Of a stretch of DNA of 64,000 nt, positions 55,031 to 64,000 are shown piece by piece. The position numbers and the translations under genes were made by a program. Source of the stretch: Bradyrhizobium sp. CER78 (GTDB taxonomy: Bacteria; Pseudomonadota; Alphaproteobacteria; Rhizobiales; Xanthobacteraceae); the NCBI RefSeq assembly GCF_029846235.1, contig NZ_JARVWP010000005.1, positions 186,001 through 250,000 on the forward strand, read 5' to 3'. How positions within the stretch are numbered: position 1 is the stretch's first letter; each line of letters starts with the position of its first letter. The notes under the pieces are model-generated. The model did no database searches. It was not told where the DNA came from and saw only the letters and a program-made list of their open reading frames with translations.

Positions 55031-55749
55031 AGACCATCATCCTTCTCACCGGCGTCGCCAGTCAGCAATTCGCACTCACCGAGCTGTTGAAGGCTCACAA
55101 TCCGGCGCTGTCGTTCCGCTGCGCGGTGTCGGCCGAGGAGCTTGCGGCGATCGAGCCCGAGGTGTTGCGCGAGGCACGCCTGCTGGCATTCACCACCAGC
55201 GTCATCGTGCCTGAGAGCATCCTGGCGGCGCTCGGCCACGGCGCCTATAATTTCCACCCCGGCCCGCCGCAATATCCCGGCTGGGCGCCGGCGCATTTCG
55301 CGCTCTATGACGGCGCACGCACGTTCGGCGCGACGGCCCATGTGATGGCCGCACGCGTCGATTCCGGTCCCATCGTCGGGGTCGAGTCCTTCATCATTCC
55401 CGACAAGATCGGCGTGCGCGGGCTCGAGCAAATCGCCTATGTGCGGCTTGCCCATCTGTTCTGGCGGATGTCTCGCGAACTCGCCCGTGATCCCTCGCCG
55501 CTGGCCGAGTTGGAGATCGCCTGGTGCGGCATCAAGAGCACCCGGCAGATGTACCGCGACATGTGCGAGCTTCCCGCCGGCATCAGCCCGGCCGAGCTGG
55601 CCCGCCGGATCCGCGCCTTCCACGACGACTTCCGCGCCATCCCGCTGACCGTCTCCGTGCACGGCATCCGCTTCCAGCTGGCGACGACCGCCACGCAGGC
55701 CCCCGAGACGCCGCAGGTGGTCTCGCCGCCGCTCGCCGCGGCTTCTTAG
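55027..55749 (+). CDS. formyltransferase-fold protein, probable sugar N-formyltransferase
   Basis: The 240-residue protein shows the catalytic core of the formyltransferase family: N75-F-H77-P-G-P and D112 in DSGPIV give the Asn-His-Asp triad of methionyl-tRNA and sugar-amine formyltransferases. It lacks the C-terminal domain of tRNA formyltransferases and is too short for that role. With the HAD and glycosyltransferase-like genes upstream it probably formylates an amino-sugar on a surface glycan or on flagellin, using 10-formyl-tetrahydrofolate. The gene overlaps the preceding one by four bases. Confidence 0.8.
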   Translation: MKTIILLTGVASQQFALTELLKAHNPALSFRCAVSAEELAAIEPEVLREARLLAFTTSVIVPESILAALGHGAYNFHPGPPQYPGWAPAHFALYDGARTFGATAHVMAARVDSGPIVGVESFIIPDKIGVRGLEQIAYVRLAHLFWRMSRELARDPSPLAELEIAWCGIKSTRQMYRDMCELPAGISPAELARRIRAFHDDFRAIPLTVSVHGIRFQLATTATQAPETPQVVSPPLAAAS

Positions 55750-55764
55750 CCGCGCCAGAAAATC

Positions 55765-58700
55765 TCACCGGGAATCGGCGAGCATTCCATTCAGAAGCGC
55801 TTCGGCCCGCTGCAGCAGCGGCTTCGCGCCACTGTCCGATGCAATCGCGATCGCCGTGCGCAACTGATGGAGAACCAGGTTCCTCTCGTTCTCGTTCGTG
55901 GCTGGCGATATCGTTGCCTCGCTGAACAGAGCCTCGGCTTCCAGACCTGAAAAGCCCTGCTGCCGCGCGGTGTTGCGCACCTCGCGCACCATATTTAGCG
56001 CAGCCTGCACATCGCCGACCCGGCTCAGCGCGACGGCCTCAGCGATCGAAGTGCGCAGCACGATCGACGTATAGCCGACGGACCTGGCCTCCTCATGCGC
56101 TCCGGCGAGCGTCAGCCGCGCTTCATCGAGCCGCCCCTGCTCGAGATACGCGATGCCGAGATGGCACTCGACCACCGGCAAGAAGAGGCGGATTCCATAT
56201 TTCTGCCCGAGCGCGAAAGCCTCCTCCAGGATGTCAGCGGCTCCCCCAGGGTTGCCCTGCCCGAGCATCAGGAAGCCGCCGCTATATCCCGCCGCAACGC
56301 GATCAAATGGCCGGTTGCTCTCATCGGCGATCGCCGCTGCACGCTGGTGAAATTCGATGCCGGTGTCGATCTCTCCCAGCGTCGTGTGGGTTACGCTCTT
56401 CATCATGCAACACAGCAACAGAAGTGTTCTCGGCGTCGTCCCGGGTGGCGCGCTGGCATCCGGCCCGGAAAGCTGGACGCAGGCTTGTCCCAGCATCTGC
56501 TCGGCCTCGCGAAACCGGCCGGCGATGAAGTAGGCTTGGCCAAGGGTGTATTGGGCGAGGTTGAGCCAGCCCGAATTCCCCCACTGCCCGGCCAGGCGCA
56601 CGACCTTCTCGCCTGTCGCGATCGCTTCGACCGGCGTGCTGTAGAAGTTCTGCGTGCCCGATCTGACGGTCATGGCCGCGACCTTGCGTCCAATGTCCCC
56701 GATCGCATCGGCACGGCGCTCGGCTTCTCTGCCGAGATCGAATGATTCCGCGACCTTGCCCGACCACATGAACGCGACGCGCGCCTCGATCCGCAGATCG
56801 ACCGCATCCGCTTCTCGCAACGTCGAGAACGGCATCTTGTCGAGCGCCGTCATCGCGGTCTCGAAGTAGCTGGCCGCACCGGCGAAGGCCGACCGTGTCA
56901 GGCTTCTTCTTGCGGCGGCGCGTCCGTAGGTAAACGCCTGCGGCCAATCCTTGGCACGCGTTGCATGATCACAAAGCCGGTTGGGTTCATCGTGCCAGCG
57001 TCCGCTGCTCTCCAGCGTCGCAAGAATTCGCGCATGGACGCTCTCTCGCAGCTTTTCGACCATCGAGTCGTAGGTCACCTGGCGAACCATCTCGTGCGGG
57101 AATTCGAGCAAGCCGTCCTGCTCGACATCGATCCTCACGAGAAATTCGACACGATCGAGCGCCGTCAGGCAGCGCTGAAAGGCCTCTTGCGGCAGGCCGG
57201 ACACCTCACGCAGCAAGGATTCCGTCGACGACGGTCCCAACGCCGCCGCAATCTGCAACAGCGCGCGCTCCTCCTTCGATATGCGATCCAGACGCGTGGC
57301 GATGACGCCTTGGATGCTGCTCGGAATCCCGAGATCACCGACCGGACGCGCAAGCGCCAGTTCACCCCAATGGCCCCGGAGAATCCCGCTGTCCTTGAGG
57401 TTGCGACAAACCTCTTCAATGAACAGCGGCACGCTCGCCGTATGAAGAACGACGCGGTTCTTCAGGTCAGCCATGTCCGCCGATGAGCCCAGGATGTCGT
57501 CCAGCATCTCGCGTCCGGCATCCTCATCGAGTGAACGCAACGCCGTGATTTCAGCGTTGCTGCGCGCGACCCAATCCGGAATTCCGTTGGGCCTGCTGGT
57601 CAGCAGCACCAGAAGTCCGGGCGCCTTCAGCGAAGCGAGTGCGGCCATCACGGTCTCGCTGGCGCGATCGATCCAGTGCAGATCCTCGATGAGGATCACC
57701 GCGCGTCGGCGAACGACCAGGCCTTCGACAATCGCACAGCATGCTTCGCTGATCGCGCGGCCGCGTGCGTGCGGCTCGAGCTCGCCCCATTCCGGATCCG
57801 ATATCGGGCGGTCAAGCACGGCATCGATGGCTGAGCGATGAATCGCGGTCAGATTGGTCAAGCCGTCCGCGTCCGCCGCAGCTCCCTCCAAAATCGAGAG
57901 CAACAGGGCCTTGAGTGTGCTGAACGGCGCGCCTTGAAGATTCGGGCTGCATTCGGCGTGGATGGGAAGCCACCCTTCCCGGGTGAGCTGGTCTACGAAC
58001 TCATGCACCAGCCGCGATTTTCCGATGCCGGGATCGCCGATCAAGAGTGCCGTTTGCCGGTCCGGGTCGGTATCGTGCGCCAACTGCCTGAGCCGCGCCG
58101 TTTCCTTCAACCGGTTGACGAACCGCGCAACGCTTCGTGCCCTGCGGACCCGCCAGCTGGAGACATCCGTCGCACCGGCAACGCGGTAGATCGGTAAGGG
58201 TTCGCTAAATCCCTTGAGCTGCTTCCGTCCCAGATATTCAAACTGAACGTTGCCCTCGGCAAGGTTCTGACAGGCTTCGGACGCGTAGATCTGGTTCGGT
58301 TCGGCGACCGCTTCAAGCCGCGCCGCAAGATGCTGCGCCGCCCCGCCGATCTCGTAAACCTTGGAGTACTCGCTGGCGACCATGTAGGCCACCACGCGCC
58401 CCGAATGGAGCCCGACCCGAACCTGCAGCCCCGGATCGCCCAAACCGGCGACCCGTCGGACCAGTTCGATCGCCGCATGACAGGCCAGCGGCGCGTGGTT
58501 GTCGTCAGCGATCGGCGCGCCAAACACCGCGGCCAGGCCGTCGCCGAGCTCCTTGCTGACGATGCCGCCAAACTGGCGTACGGCCGCGCGCATAGCGGCC
58601 AAGGCCGGCTCCAGACGGGAGACCGCCTCCTCGGGCTCCAGCTCCGCAACGAGCCCTGTCGAGTCGACCACGTCGGCCCGCAGAATCGTGACGAACCTTC

Positions 58701-58842
58701 GTTCGCTATCGGGATCCGGGCGTTGCTGCGTGGCAGCTCCGCATTTCGAGCACCAACTATCGCCCTCTTCGATCGTCGACTGGCACGCGAAGCAATGCAT
58801 TCCCTCGTTCTCAATGCCCAGCGTGTCCCGCCGGCCCAGCAT
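55765..58842 (-). CDS. class III adenylate/guanylate cyclase fused to AAA ATPase and TPR domain
   Basis: The 1025-residue protein has a zinc ribbon (CFAC...CSKC, residues 18-34), a class III cyclase domain with metal-binding Asp in RADVVDST and SKELGDGLAAVFGAP, an AAA/STAND ATPase domain with Walker A LLIGDPGIGKS and Walker B VILIEDLHWID, and a C-terminal stretch of TPR-like repeats (about 650-1000). The layout is that of large cyclase-linked signal proteins common in Bradyrhizobium. An ATG at 58800 could be the start instead of 58842. It converges on the formyltransferase gene. Signal and targets are unknown. Confidence 0.9.
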   Translation of the reverse strand: MLGRRDTLGIENEGMHCFACQSTIEEGDSWCSKCGAATQQRPDPDSERRFVTILRADVVDSTGLVAELEPEEAVSRLEPALAAMRAAVRQFGGIVSKELGDGLAAVFGAPIADDNHAPLACHAAIELVRRVAGLGDPGLQVRVGLHSGRVVAYMVASEYSKVYEIGGAAQHLAARLEAVAEPNQIYASEACQNLAEGNVQFEYLGRKQLKGFSEPLPIYRVAGATDVSSWRVRRARSVARFVNRLKETARLRQLAHDTDPDRQTALLIGDPGIGKSRLVHEFVDQLTREGWLPIHAECSPNLQGAPFSTLKALLLSILEGAAADADGLTNLTAIHRSAIDAVLDRPISDPEWGELEPHARGRAISEACCAIVEGLVVRRRAVILIEDLHWIDRASETVMAALASLKAPGLLVLLTSRPNGIPDWVARSNAEITALRSLDEDAGREMLDDILGSSADMADLKNRVVLHTASVPLFIEEVCRNLKDSGILRGHWGELALARPVGDLGIPSSIQGVIATRLDRISKEERALLQIAAALGPSSTESLLREVSGLPQEAFQRCLTALDRVEFLVRIDVEQDGLLEFPHEMVRQVTYDSMVEKLRESVHARILATLESSGRWHDEPNRLCDHATRAKDWPQAFTYGRAAARRSLTRSAFAGAASYFETAMTALDKMPFSTLREADAVDLRIEARVAFMWSGKVAESFDLGREAERRADAIGDIGRKVAAMTVRSGTQNFYSTPVEAIATGEKVVRLAGQWGNSGWLNLAQYTLGQAYFIAGRFREAEQMLGQACVQLSGPDASAPPGTTPRTLLLLCCMMKSVTHTTLGEIDTGIEFHQRAAAIADESNRPFDRVAAGYSGGFLMLGQGNPGGAADILEEAFALGQKYGIRLFLPVVECHLGIAYLEQGRLDEARLTLAGAHEEARSVGYTSIVLRTSIAEAVALSRVGDVQAALNMVREVRNTARQQGFSGLEAEALFSEATISPATNENERNLVLHQLRTAIAIASDSGAKPLLQRAEALLNGMLADSR

Positions 58843-59094
58843 TCCCGAGCCGCCCCAAGGTAATTTTACCTATCCGGACCAGCTTATCAATCGCGGGCTC
58901 GCGCATGCCCCTGCCCCGAATTCCCCAAGAGGTTGTTTTTCTGGACGGACCACAGGCTTGAGTGGTAGGTCGATTCCGCGCGAAAATGGACCCTTGCGGT
59001 CGGAATTCGTGAGACGTGCTTTTCTAAACCGACGACCTTTTGCAGAAGCGTCACCTTTCCAAGGCAAACTAAGTCATACTGAAGGGAAAATACG
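58843..59094. promoter_or_regulatory. divergent gap upstream of the cyclase gene and a small gene
   Basis: The 252-base gap lies between divergent starts and is somewhat AT-richer than the genes, with an AGGGAAA ribosome-binding site just before 59095. It should hold both promoters; no operator could be recognised. Confidence 0.4.
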
Positions 59095-59583
59095 ATGAGC
59101 GGACGAGTCTTCAATAATCAGCAATTCAAAGATCATATCAACGCGCACTACTATCCTTTGCAGAACATGATCAAGAGCGTCGCTATACTTAAAGCGTCGG
59201 AGCACATCGACATTGAAACGCTGGAATATGGCCAATACCAGCCGATCCTGTCGCCCCGGGACCAATGGCCGGGCGGAAGCGGCAAGCGATGGCAGCGGGA
59301 GATGGGCAAGGCGCGCCTGGACCTCGCCACGCAGGCAAGCACCGCTGCCCTCTCCAAGGACGAGCCCGGTGTCGTCCCGCTGACGAAGTGCGCACTGCTG
59401 GATGCCAGCGTCCGCAAGTGTTTCAACTCCGAACCGCCGATCCCGATCAAGATCGACGTCAAGGAGCAGGACAAGAATGCGCCGAACGCCGATCGGCACG
59501 ACATCCTGCTGGTCTGGGAGCACGCCAACGGCGACGATGAGCCGCCGACGCTTCTGCTACTGACGATGGTCTGCCCGGCCTAG
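59095..59583 (+). CDS. protein of unknown function
   Basis: The 162-residue product starts at ATG 59095 behind GAAGGGAAAATAC. It is soluble with no signal peptide or membrane segment. The N-terminal part reads NNQQFKDHINAHYYPLQNMIKS; later blocks are GVVPLTKCALLDASVRKCF and RHDILLVWEHANGDDEPPTLLLLT. I do not recognise a family. Codon use is less GC-biased at the start than in neighbours, which fits a recently acquired or lineage-specific gene. Confidence 0.65.
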   Translation: MSGRVFNNQQFKDHINAHYYPLQNMIKSVAILKASEHIDIETLEYGQYQPILSPRDQWPGGSGKRWQREMGKARLDLATQASTAALSKDEPGVVPLTKCALLDASVRKCFNSEPPIPIKIDVKEQDKNAPNADRHDILLVWEHANGDDEPPTLLLLTMVCPA

Positions 59584-59695
59584 CTCCTGATCGCGGGCGC
59601 ACCTCCTTACAATCGGCATTGCACCAACGGCGGCTGCCTGATGGCAGCCGTGCTGGCGTGCCCGCCACGATCATCTACCTCGCTTCAATCCACTT

Positions 59696-59908
59696 TCAGG
59701 TGCCGGCGCGCGGCGCTGATCTCGATGACGCCGAGCGGCGCTGCAAATGCGCCCTCACCGCACGCTCCGCGGCGCGCGCGGAGCCGAAATGGCCGCCGTC
59801 GAGGCCGTCAAAGGCGCGGTCGGAGGAAAAGAAGCAGAAGCCGCTGCTATCGGCGACCACGATACCCGCGGTGCGATCCGAGATTTCGATAATGTAGGCT
59901 TGGGACAT
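59696..59908 (-). CDS. small conserved protein of unknown function
   Basis: The 70-residue product (MSQAYIIEISDRTAGIVVAD, then SGFCFFSSDRAFDGLDGGHF and SARAAERAVRAHL) looks like a short alpha/beta domain. I recall near-identical short proteins in many Bradyrhizobium genomes, always without a named function. Several other frames overlap it, but this one has the conserved-looking pattern. Confidence 0.6.
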   Translation of the reverse strand: MSQAYIIEISDRTAGIVVADSSGFCFFSSDRAFDGLDGGHFGSARAAERAVRAHLQRRSASSRSAPRAGT

Positions 59909-60225
59909 GCGTGCTCACGCGCCGAATGACGGCGTTCCTGTCTGATTGTCGGGTGCTCTGGATTTTTGAAGCGATCAACAACAGACGCCGGTCGCCGCCG
60001 AGACACAGCGATGCTGCATGCGGCTTCGCATGTCGCACATCAAGCTGCGGTGGTTATGTCTCATGGCGGTGACCTTCAACACGGATATCGCGGATCAATA
60101 TCCGGCCGAACCGCGCGGCGGTCAATGAAATGGCAGCCCAAAGATGACGGTCCGGCGCGATAGCGCATTCGCGACGGCCTGGAAAACAGCACAGATTTGG
60201 TGTGCGGCCGCTGAATTGCGACGCC
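59909..60225. other. gap without a supported gene
   Basis: About 317 bases with no convincing coding sequence. Short frames exist on both strands but lack ribosome-binding sites and typical codon use. A transcription terminator-like hairpin lies at its right end. Confidence 0.5.
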
Positions 60226-60256
60226 GGCCGGGCACCCTTCGTCCTGGTGCCCGGCC
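60226..60256 (-). terminator. hairpin downstream of the fatty acid transporter gene
   Basis: GGCCGGGCACC (60226-60236) pairs perfectly with GGTGCCCGGCC (60246-60256) over 11 bases with a nine-base loop. It lies nine bases after the transporter stop on the minus strand. No T run follows, so it may act as a stability element or with Rho. Confidence 0.6.
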
Positions 60257-60264
60257 GCGATCGT

Positions 60265-61719
60265 TCAGGGCAGGATCGGCGGGTGATAGGTGAAGGTCGC
60301 CATCAGGATCGCCGCCAGCAGCATCACGATCGGGAAGTGGATGAAGAACTGCACCGAAGTGTAGCCGATCAGATCCTTCGACTTCAGGCCGAGAATCCCG
60401 AGCAGCGGCAGCATCCAGAACGGGTTGATGAAGTTCGGCAGCGTCTCGGCGATGTTGTAGACCATGACAGTCCAGCCCAGATGCGCGCCGATATCGTTGG
60501 CCGCCTTCATGATGTAGGGCGCCTCGATGATCCACTTGCCGCCGGCCGACGGCACGAAGAAGCCGAGCAGCGCCGAATAGATGCCGACCAGGAACGAGAA
60601 CACGGTGGAATTGCTGGAGGCACCGACGAACCAGTGCGCAATCGTGTCCGACAGCGTGGTGCCGCTGCTGTTCGGCACCTTGGTCAGGATCTGCGCGATG
60701 CCGGCGTAGAACGGAAACTGCAGCAGCACGCCGGAGACGCTCGGCATCGCCTTGGAAAAGGACTCGATCAGGCTGCGCGGCCGCCAGTGCAGCACGATGC
60801 CGAGAATGAGGAAGACGAAATTGTAGGTGTTGAGCCCCGACAGCGTGATCAGCGGATTGCCCGACTGGAACGTCTGCCACAGCCAGCCGGCGGCAAGCAG
60901 CGCGATCAGGATCGTCAGCAGAGGACTGAACTCCAGCCAGTCGCCCGGACGCGCCGGCTTCCTGGCCTCGATGCGATCATCGTCGAGCGCAACGCCGAGG
61001 TCTTCCGCCGTCTTCGCCTGCTCCGCCGCCGGCGTCGTGAAGTAGCAGATCGCCGCCGACACGACGCTCACCATCACGACCGTGACCATGTTCTGCCAGG
61101 TCAGGATGGTCTCCGAGAAGCCGATCACGCCGGTGATCGGCAGAAGCGACGCCGGAATGCTGCCGGCATTGGCCTGCAGCTGCGCGGCCGATGACGTGAT
61201 GCCGAGGGTGAAGCCGCAGCCGAGCCCGAGATAGCCGGCCGCGCCGGCTGCCCGGTAGTCGAGCCGGATATCCGTGCGCCGCGCGATCTCCCGCACCAGG
61301 AGACCAGAGAAGATCAGGCTGAGGCCCCAGTTCAGCAGCGAGAGAAAGATACTGAGCATCCCGACGAAGACCACCGCGCCACGCCCGGTCTTCGGCACGC
61401 CCGCAAGCCGCGCCAGCACGGCCGCCACCGGCGGCGACATCGCCACGACATAGCCGCCGATCGCAACCAGGGCCATCTGCATCGTGAAGGGAATCAGATT
61501 CCAGAACCCGTCACCAAACGCGCGGCTGACGGCGAGCGGCGAACCGCCATGCAGGATCGCGCCCGCGGCAACCGCAATCACGGCGATCAGGACGAAGACA
61601 TACGCATCCGGAAACCAGCGCTCGGCGAACGCCACCAGGGCTCGCGAAAATCGCGCCATGATGTTGTCCGCGGCAGGTTTTCGCAGGCTCACGGTGTGGT
61701 CGTGCGTTGCATTCGTCAT
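60265..61719 (-). CDS. short-chain fatty acid transporter (AtoE family)
   Basis: The 484-residue inner-membrane protein has about 12-13 hydrophobic helices and typical AtoE blocks: FGDGFWNLIPFTMQMALVAIGGYVVA (in parts), LLNWGLSLIFSGLLVREIARR, PFYAGIAQILT and FFVPSAGGKWIIEAPYI. The family imports acetoacetate or short-chain fatty acids. It begins 53 bases downstream of the molybdopterin oxidoreductase gene on the same strand and could be its operon partner. It ends at a strong hairpin. Confidence 0.9.
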   Translation of the reverse strand: MTNATHDHTVSLRKPAADNIMARFSRALVAFAERWFPDAYVFVLIAVIAVAAGAILHGGSPLAVSRAFGDGFWNLIPFTMQMALVAIGGYVVAMSPPVAAVLARLAGVPKTGRGAVVFVGMLSIFLSLLNWGLSLIFSGLLVREIARRTDIRLDYRAAGAAGYLGLGCGFTLGITSSAAQLQANAGSIPASLLPITGVIGFSETILTWQNMVTVVMVSVVSAAICYFTTPAAEQAKTAEDLGVALDDDRIEARKPARPGDWLEFSPLLTILIALLAAGWLWQTFQSGNPLITLSGLNTYNFVFLILGIVLHWRPRSLIESFSKAMPSVSGVLLQFPFYAGIAQILTKVPNSSGTTLSDTIAHWFVGASSNSTVFSFLVGIYSALLGFFVPSAGGKWIIEAPYIMKAANDIGAHLGWTVMVYNIAETLPNFINPFWMLPLLGILGLKSKDLIGYTSVQFFIHFPIVMLLAAILMATFTYHPPILP

Positions 61720-61771
61720 TAATCTGATCCCCTTCCGGTGATGCGGTTCGTCGTCAATCCTGATTGGTCAT

Positions 61772-64000
61772 TCAAAGTGCGAGCGTGAGATCGGTGAGCG
61801 GCACGGCCTGGCAGGCGAGGCATTGGCCCGCGCTGCCATCGACCGGACCGAGATGGGTGAATTCCCCATCGACCACCTCGACCGCGCAGCTTTCGCACTG
61901 CCCGACACGGCAGCCGCTCGGCAGCGCGACGCCCGCCGCACTCGCCGCATCGAGCAGCGTGCCCTGCTCCGGTCCCCACGAAAAGCTCTGCTTGCTGCTC
62001 GCAACCCGGATGGTGCGTGGCGCGAGGTCGCTCGGCACTGATGGCGGCGACACGAAGCTTTCAGCGAAAATGTCGAACCGCGGGATGCCGAGCGCCGCTG
62101 CGGCCTCGATTTGTGCCGTGACGAACTCCGGCGAGCCGCAGATGTAGACCAGCGGCCGGCGCGCCAGCAACGGCTTGACTTGCGCGAGATCGATCCGGCC
62201 CTTGCGCAACCAACGCGAGTCGACCGGGTCCTGCGCTGATGGCGCCGAGTAGAAGGTCACGCGCGTCAGCTCCGGCATGGCGGCTTCCAGCTCCACGAGC
62301 CGCTGCGCGAACGGATGCTCGCGGCTGCTCCGGCAGCCGTGGAGCAGCAGGACATCGGCGACGCGATCCTGCGGCGCTGCGTGTTGCAGCGTCTCGAGAT
62401 GGCTGATGAACGGCGTAATGCCGATACCCGCCGCAAGGAAGACCAGCGGCCGCGGACCTTTCAATGGCGGGGTGAAGATGCCGCCGGGCGGCTCCAGCAG
62501 AACCTCATCTCCGACGGCAAGCCCATGCAGACGATCCGGCATGAAGAACGGCGCGTCGCCGACCTTGGCTTCGTCGAAGAAGCGTCCCTTCACCGCAATC
62601 GACAACGCCTGCGGCAGATCGCCCGATCCGGTCAACGAATAGGCCCGCGCCTCGGTCGCACCGGGCAGCGCGGTCATCACGTGCTGTCCCGGCAGGAAGT
62701 CGGGCAGCGGACCGCCGTCAAGCGGCAGCAGGCTGAGGGCAATGACGTTATCGGCCTCGGCCCGGCGCGCGCCGACCACGAACCGCCGCTGGCCGCTCCA
62801 GACGCCGCGGCTGGCCACGCCGTCGCGCCTGATATCGCAAACAATTGCGCGCAGCGGCACGGAGCCGCTGACCGGATCGCGCGCGTCGTCATGCAGGACC
62901 GCGTTGATGTTGCGCGTGAGCGCGCCTGCCGCGGCCGAGCGATCGCGGCCGAGCGGCGGGCAATCCTCCCACCAGCCGAATTCGGCGACGACGACCCGCG
63001 CGTCGAGCGCCGCATTGAGCCGCACCTTTAGGCGCACGGTACCGCCCTGTGTTTCCACCGCGGCCCAATCGCCTTCCACAAGCCCGCGCTGCGCGGCGAG
63101 TTGCGGGCTGATCTCGACGGCCGGATCGGGCGACTTCCGCCGCAGCGAGGCGACATGCCGCCAGGAGGAGTGAATGAACCAGCCGCTCTTGGCGGTGGAG
63201 AGCACGAACGGAAAGCGTTCGTCCGCGGCCGCCGTGAGCGGGCTGCCGACCGGTTCGACATGATCGGGCAACGGATCGTATCCGTGTCCCAGCATCAGCT
63301 CCGAATAGATCTCGACGCGGCGCGTCGGCGTCGCAAAGCCCGCCGCCGTGCCGTCCTCGCGCGTGACGGCGTATTTCTCATCGCGGAAGATCTGCGGGAA
63401 GCGCCGCCCTTCCGGATGCTCGCGCAGATCCTCGACACCAACGCCGAGCGGTGCCAGCTGATAATTCCAGCCGGCCTTGATGTCGCCACCGAAGAACAGC
63501 TCATCCATGCCAAGCTTCAGTGCCAGCTCCGCTGCGATTTCATAGTCGGCCTTCACCGCGCCGACCGGCTCAACCATGCGCGGGCGAAACTGCACGGTCT
63601 CGACGGCTTGTTGCGTGATCTCGAACCCGATCTTGAGCGCGTCGCGCTCCCACGGCGTGCTCGCAGGCAGAACGAAATCGGCGCTCTCCGCGGTCGGGTT
63701 CATGAACATGTCGATATGAACCTGGAATTCCAGCGCGTTCAGCGCGGCCTTGTTGCGCTCGGAATGTCCCTGCGAGACGACGAAGTTGGTGCCGAACGCG
63801 ACCAGTGCGCGCACCCGGTAAGGTTCGCCCTCGAGCACCGCCTTGCTGAAATCGCGCGCCGTGATCCAGCCCTTCGCGGGCGGGCCGAGCGGCAATTCGG
63901 CAAGGCCGAGCGCCTTGGCCTGCTGCTCCGGCGGCAGGATGTTGTAGTCGTTGAGCGGACGTGTCGGCGGCGGCACCGGCCAGCGATTGCCGCCGGGCCG
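61772..64000 (-). CDS. molybdopterin oxidoreductase fused to ferredoxin-reductase and 2Fe-2S domains (N-terminus cut)
   Basis: The frame is open to the right window edge, so at least 742 C-terminal residues are visible. The first part is the C-terminal half of a molybdopterin oxidoreductase (GTNFVVSQGHSERNKAALN, FVLPASTPWERDALKIGFE, SAKSGWFIHSSWRHV). From about residue 415 a flavin reductase follows (FAD motif RAYSLTGS, LLHGCRSSREHPF), then a plant-type 2Fe-2S domain at the end with CRVGQCESC and a fourth Cys in QCLACQ. The fused reductase would feed electrons from NAD(P)H to the molybdenum site, as in some assimilatory nitrate reductases. The substrate is unknown. Confidence 0.85.
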   Translation of the reverse strand, partial: RPGGNRWPVPPPTRPLNDYNILPPEQQAKALGLAELPLGPPAKGWITARDFSKAVLEGEPYRVRALVAFGTNFVVSQGHSERNKAALNALEFQVHIDMFMNPTAESADFVLPASTPWERDALKIGFEITQQAVETVQFRPRMVEPVGAVKADYEIAAELALKLGMDELFFGGDIKAGWNYQLAPLGVGVEDLREHPEGRRFPQIFRDEKYAVTREDGTAAGFATPTRRVEIYSELMLGHGYDPLPDHVEPVGSPLTAAADERFPFVLSTAKSGWFIHSSWRHVASLRRKSPDPAVEISPQLAAQRGLVEGDWAAVETQGGTVRLKVRLNAALDARVVVAEFGWWEDCPPLGRDRSAAAGALTRNINAVLHDDARDPVSGSVPLRAIVCDIRRDGVASRGVWSGQRRFVVGARRAEADNVIALSLLPLDGGPLPDFLPGQHVMTALPGATEARAYSLTGSGDLPQALSIAVKGRFFDEAKVGDAPFFMPDRLHGLAVGDEVLLEPPGGIFTPPLKGPRPLVFLAAGIGITPFISHLETLQHAAPQDRVADVLLLHGCRSSREHPFAQRLVELEAAMPELTRVTFYSAPSAQDPVDSRWLRKGRIDLAQVKPLLARRPLVYICGSPEFVTAQIEAAAALGIPRFDIFAESFVSPPSVPSDLAPRTIRVASSKQSFSWGPEQGTLLDAASAAGVALPSGCRVGQCESCAVEVVDGEFTHLGPVDGSAGQCLACQAVPLTDLTLAL

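Noticed and set aside
61772..64000. Formate dehydrogenase to finish the C1 pathway
   Set aside because: The fused flavin reductase and ferredoxin-like domains and the distance from the xox genes do not suit a formate dehydrogenase; the substrate is left open.

Overview
The window is GC-rich and gene-dense, with short gaps, many ATGA stop-start overlaps and gene sets typical of a Bradyrhizobium-like alphaproteobacterium (order Hyphomicrobiales). The assignment is by protein similarity recalled from memory, not by a search. No rRNA, tRNA, insertion sequence, prophage or CRISPR array was seen.

Region 1 (2-4381) is a family-5 peptide/opine/nickel-type ABC importer operon: the end of a binding protein, two permeases and two ATPases. 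Region 2 (4440-9409) holds an AI-2E-type membrane protein, a membrane-anchored metallophosphoesterase, an epoxide hydrolase and a secreted protein of unknown function.

Region 3 (about 9562-31240) is a lanthanide-dependent methanol oxidation island. XoxF (WDYDG metal signature), the XoxG cytochrome, glutathione-dependent formaldehyde dehydrogenase and Gfa lie in one minus-strand operon, with S-formylglutathione hydrolase nearby. Together they form a full methanol to formaldehyde to formate route. An AraC regulator diverges from xoxF, and a NarL-type two-component pair sits beside the hydrolase. The quinoprotein accessory set follows: a binding protein, a YVTN propeller, an ABC ATPase and permease (lut-like), a CXXXCW protein, a MoxJ-like binding protein, a zinc metallohydrolase, a SoxYZ-like carrier, and a separate NitT/TauT-type ABC importer of unknown substrate.

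Region 4 (31452-40348) extends the lanthanide theme. It has an RND efflux pair, a 26-residue pqqA gene (35893-35973), a lanmodulin homologue with four EF-hands, and a second PQQ alcohol dehydrogenase with the Asp-Tyr-Asp signature in an operon with its own cytochrome c and MoxJ-like protein.

Region 5 (40365-50552) is a minus-strand flagellar block that reads, in transcription order: ECF-like sigma factor, flagellin, FliD, FliS, a possible membrane anti-sigma factor, FlgD, FlgE, a small protein, FlgN-like, FlgK, FlgL. Region 6 (51061-55749) is a plus-strand trio (HAD-type protein, a possible glycosyltransferase, a formyltransferase) that may modify flagellin or a surface glycan.

Region 7 (55765-64000) holds a cyclase/AAA/TPR regulator, small unknown genes, a short-chain fatty acid transporter, and the C-terminal part of a molybdopterin oxidoreductase fused to a ferredoxin-reductase and a 2Fe-2S domain, cut by the window end.
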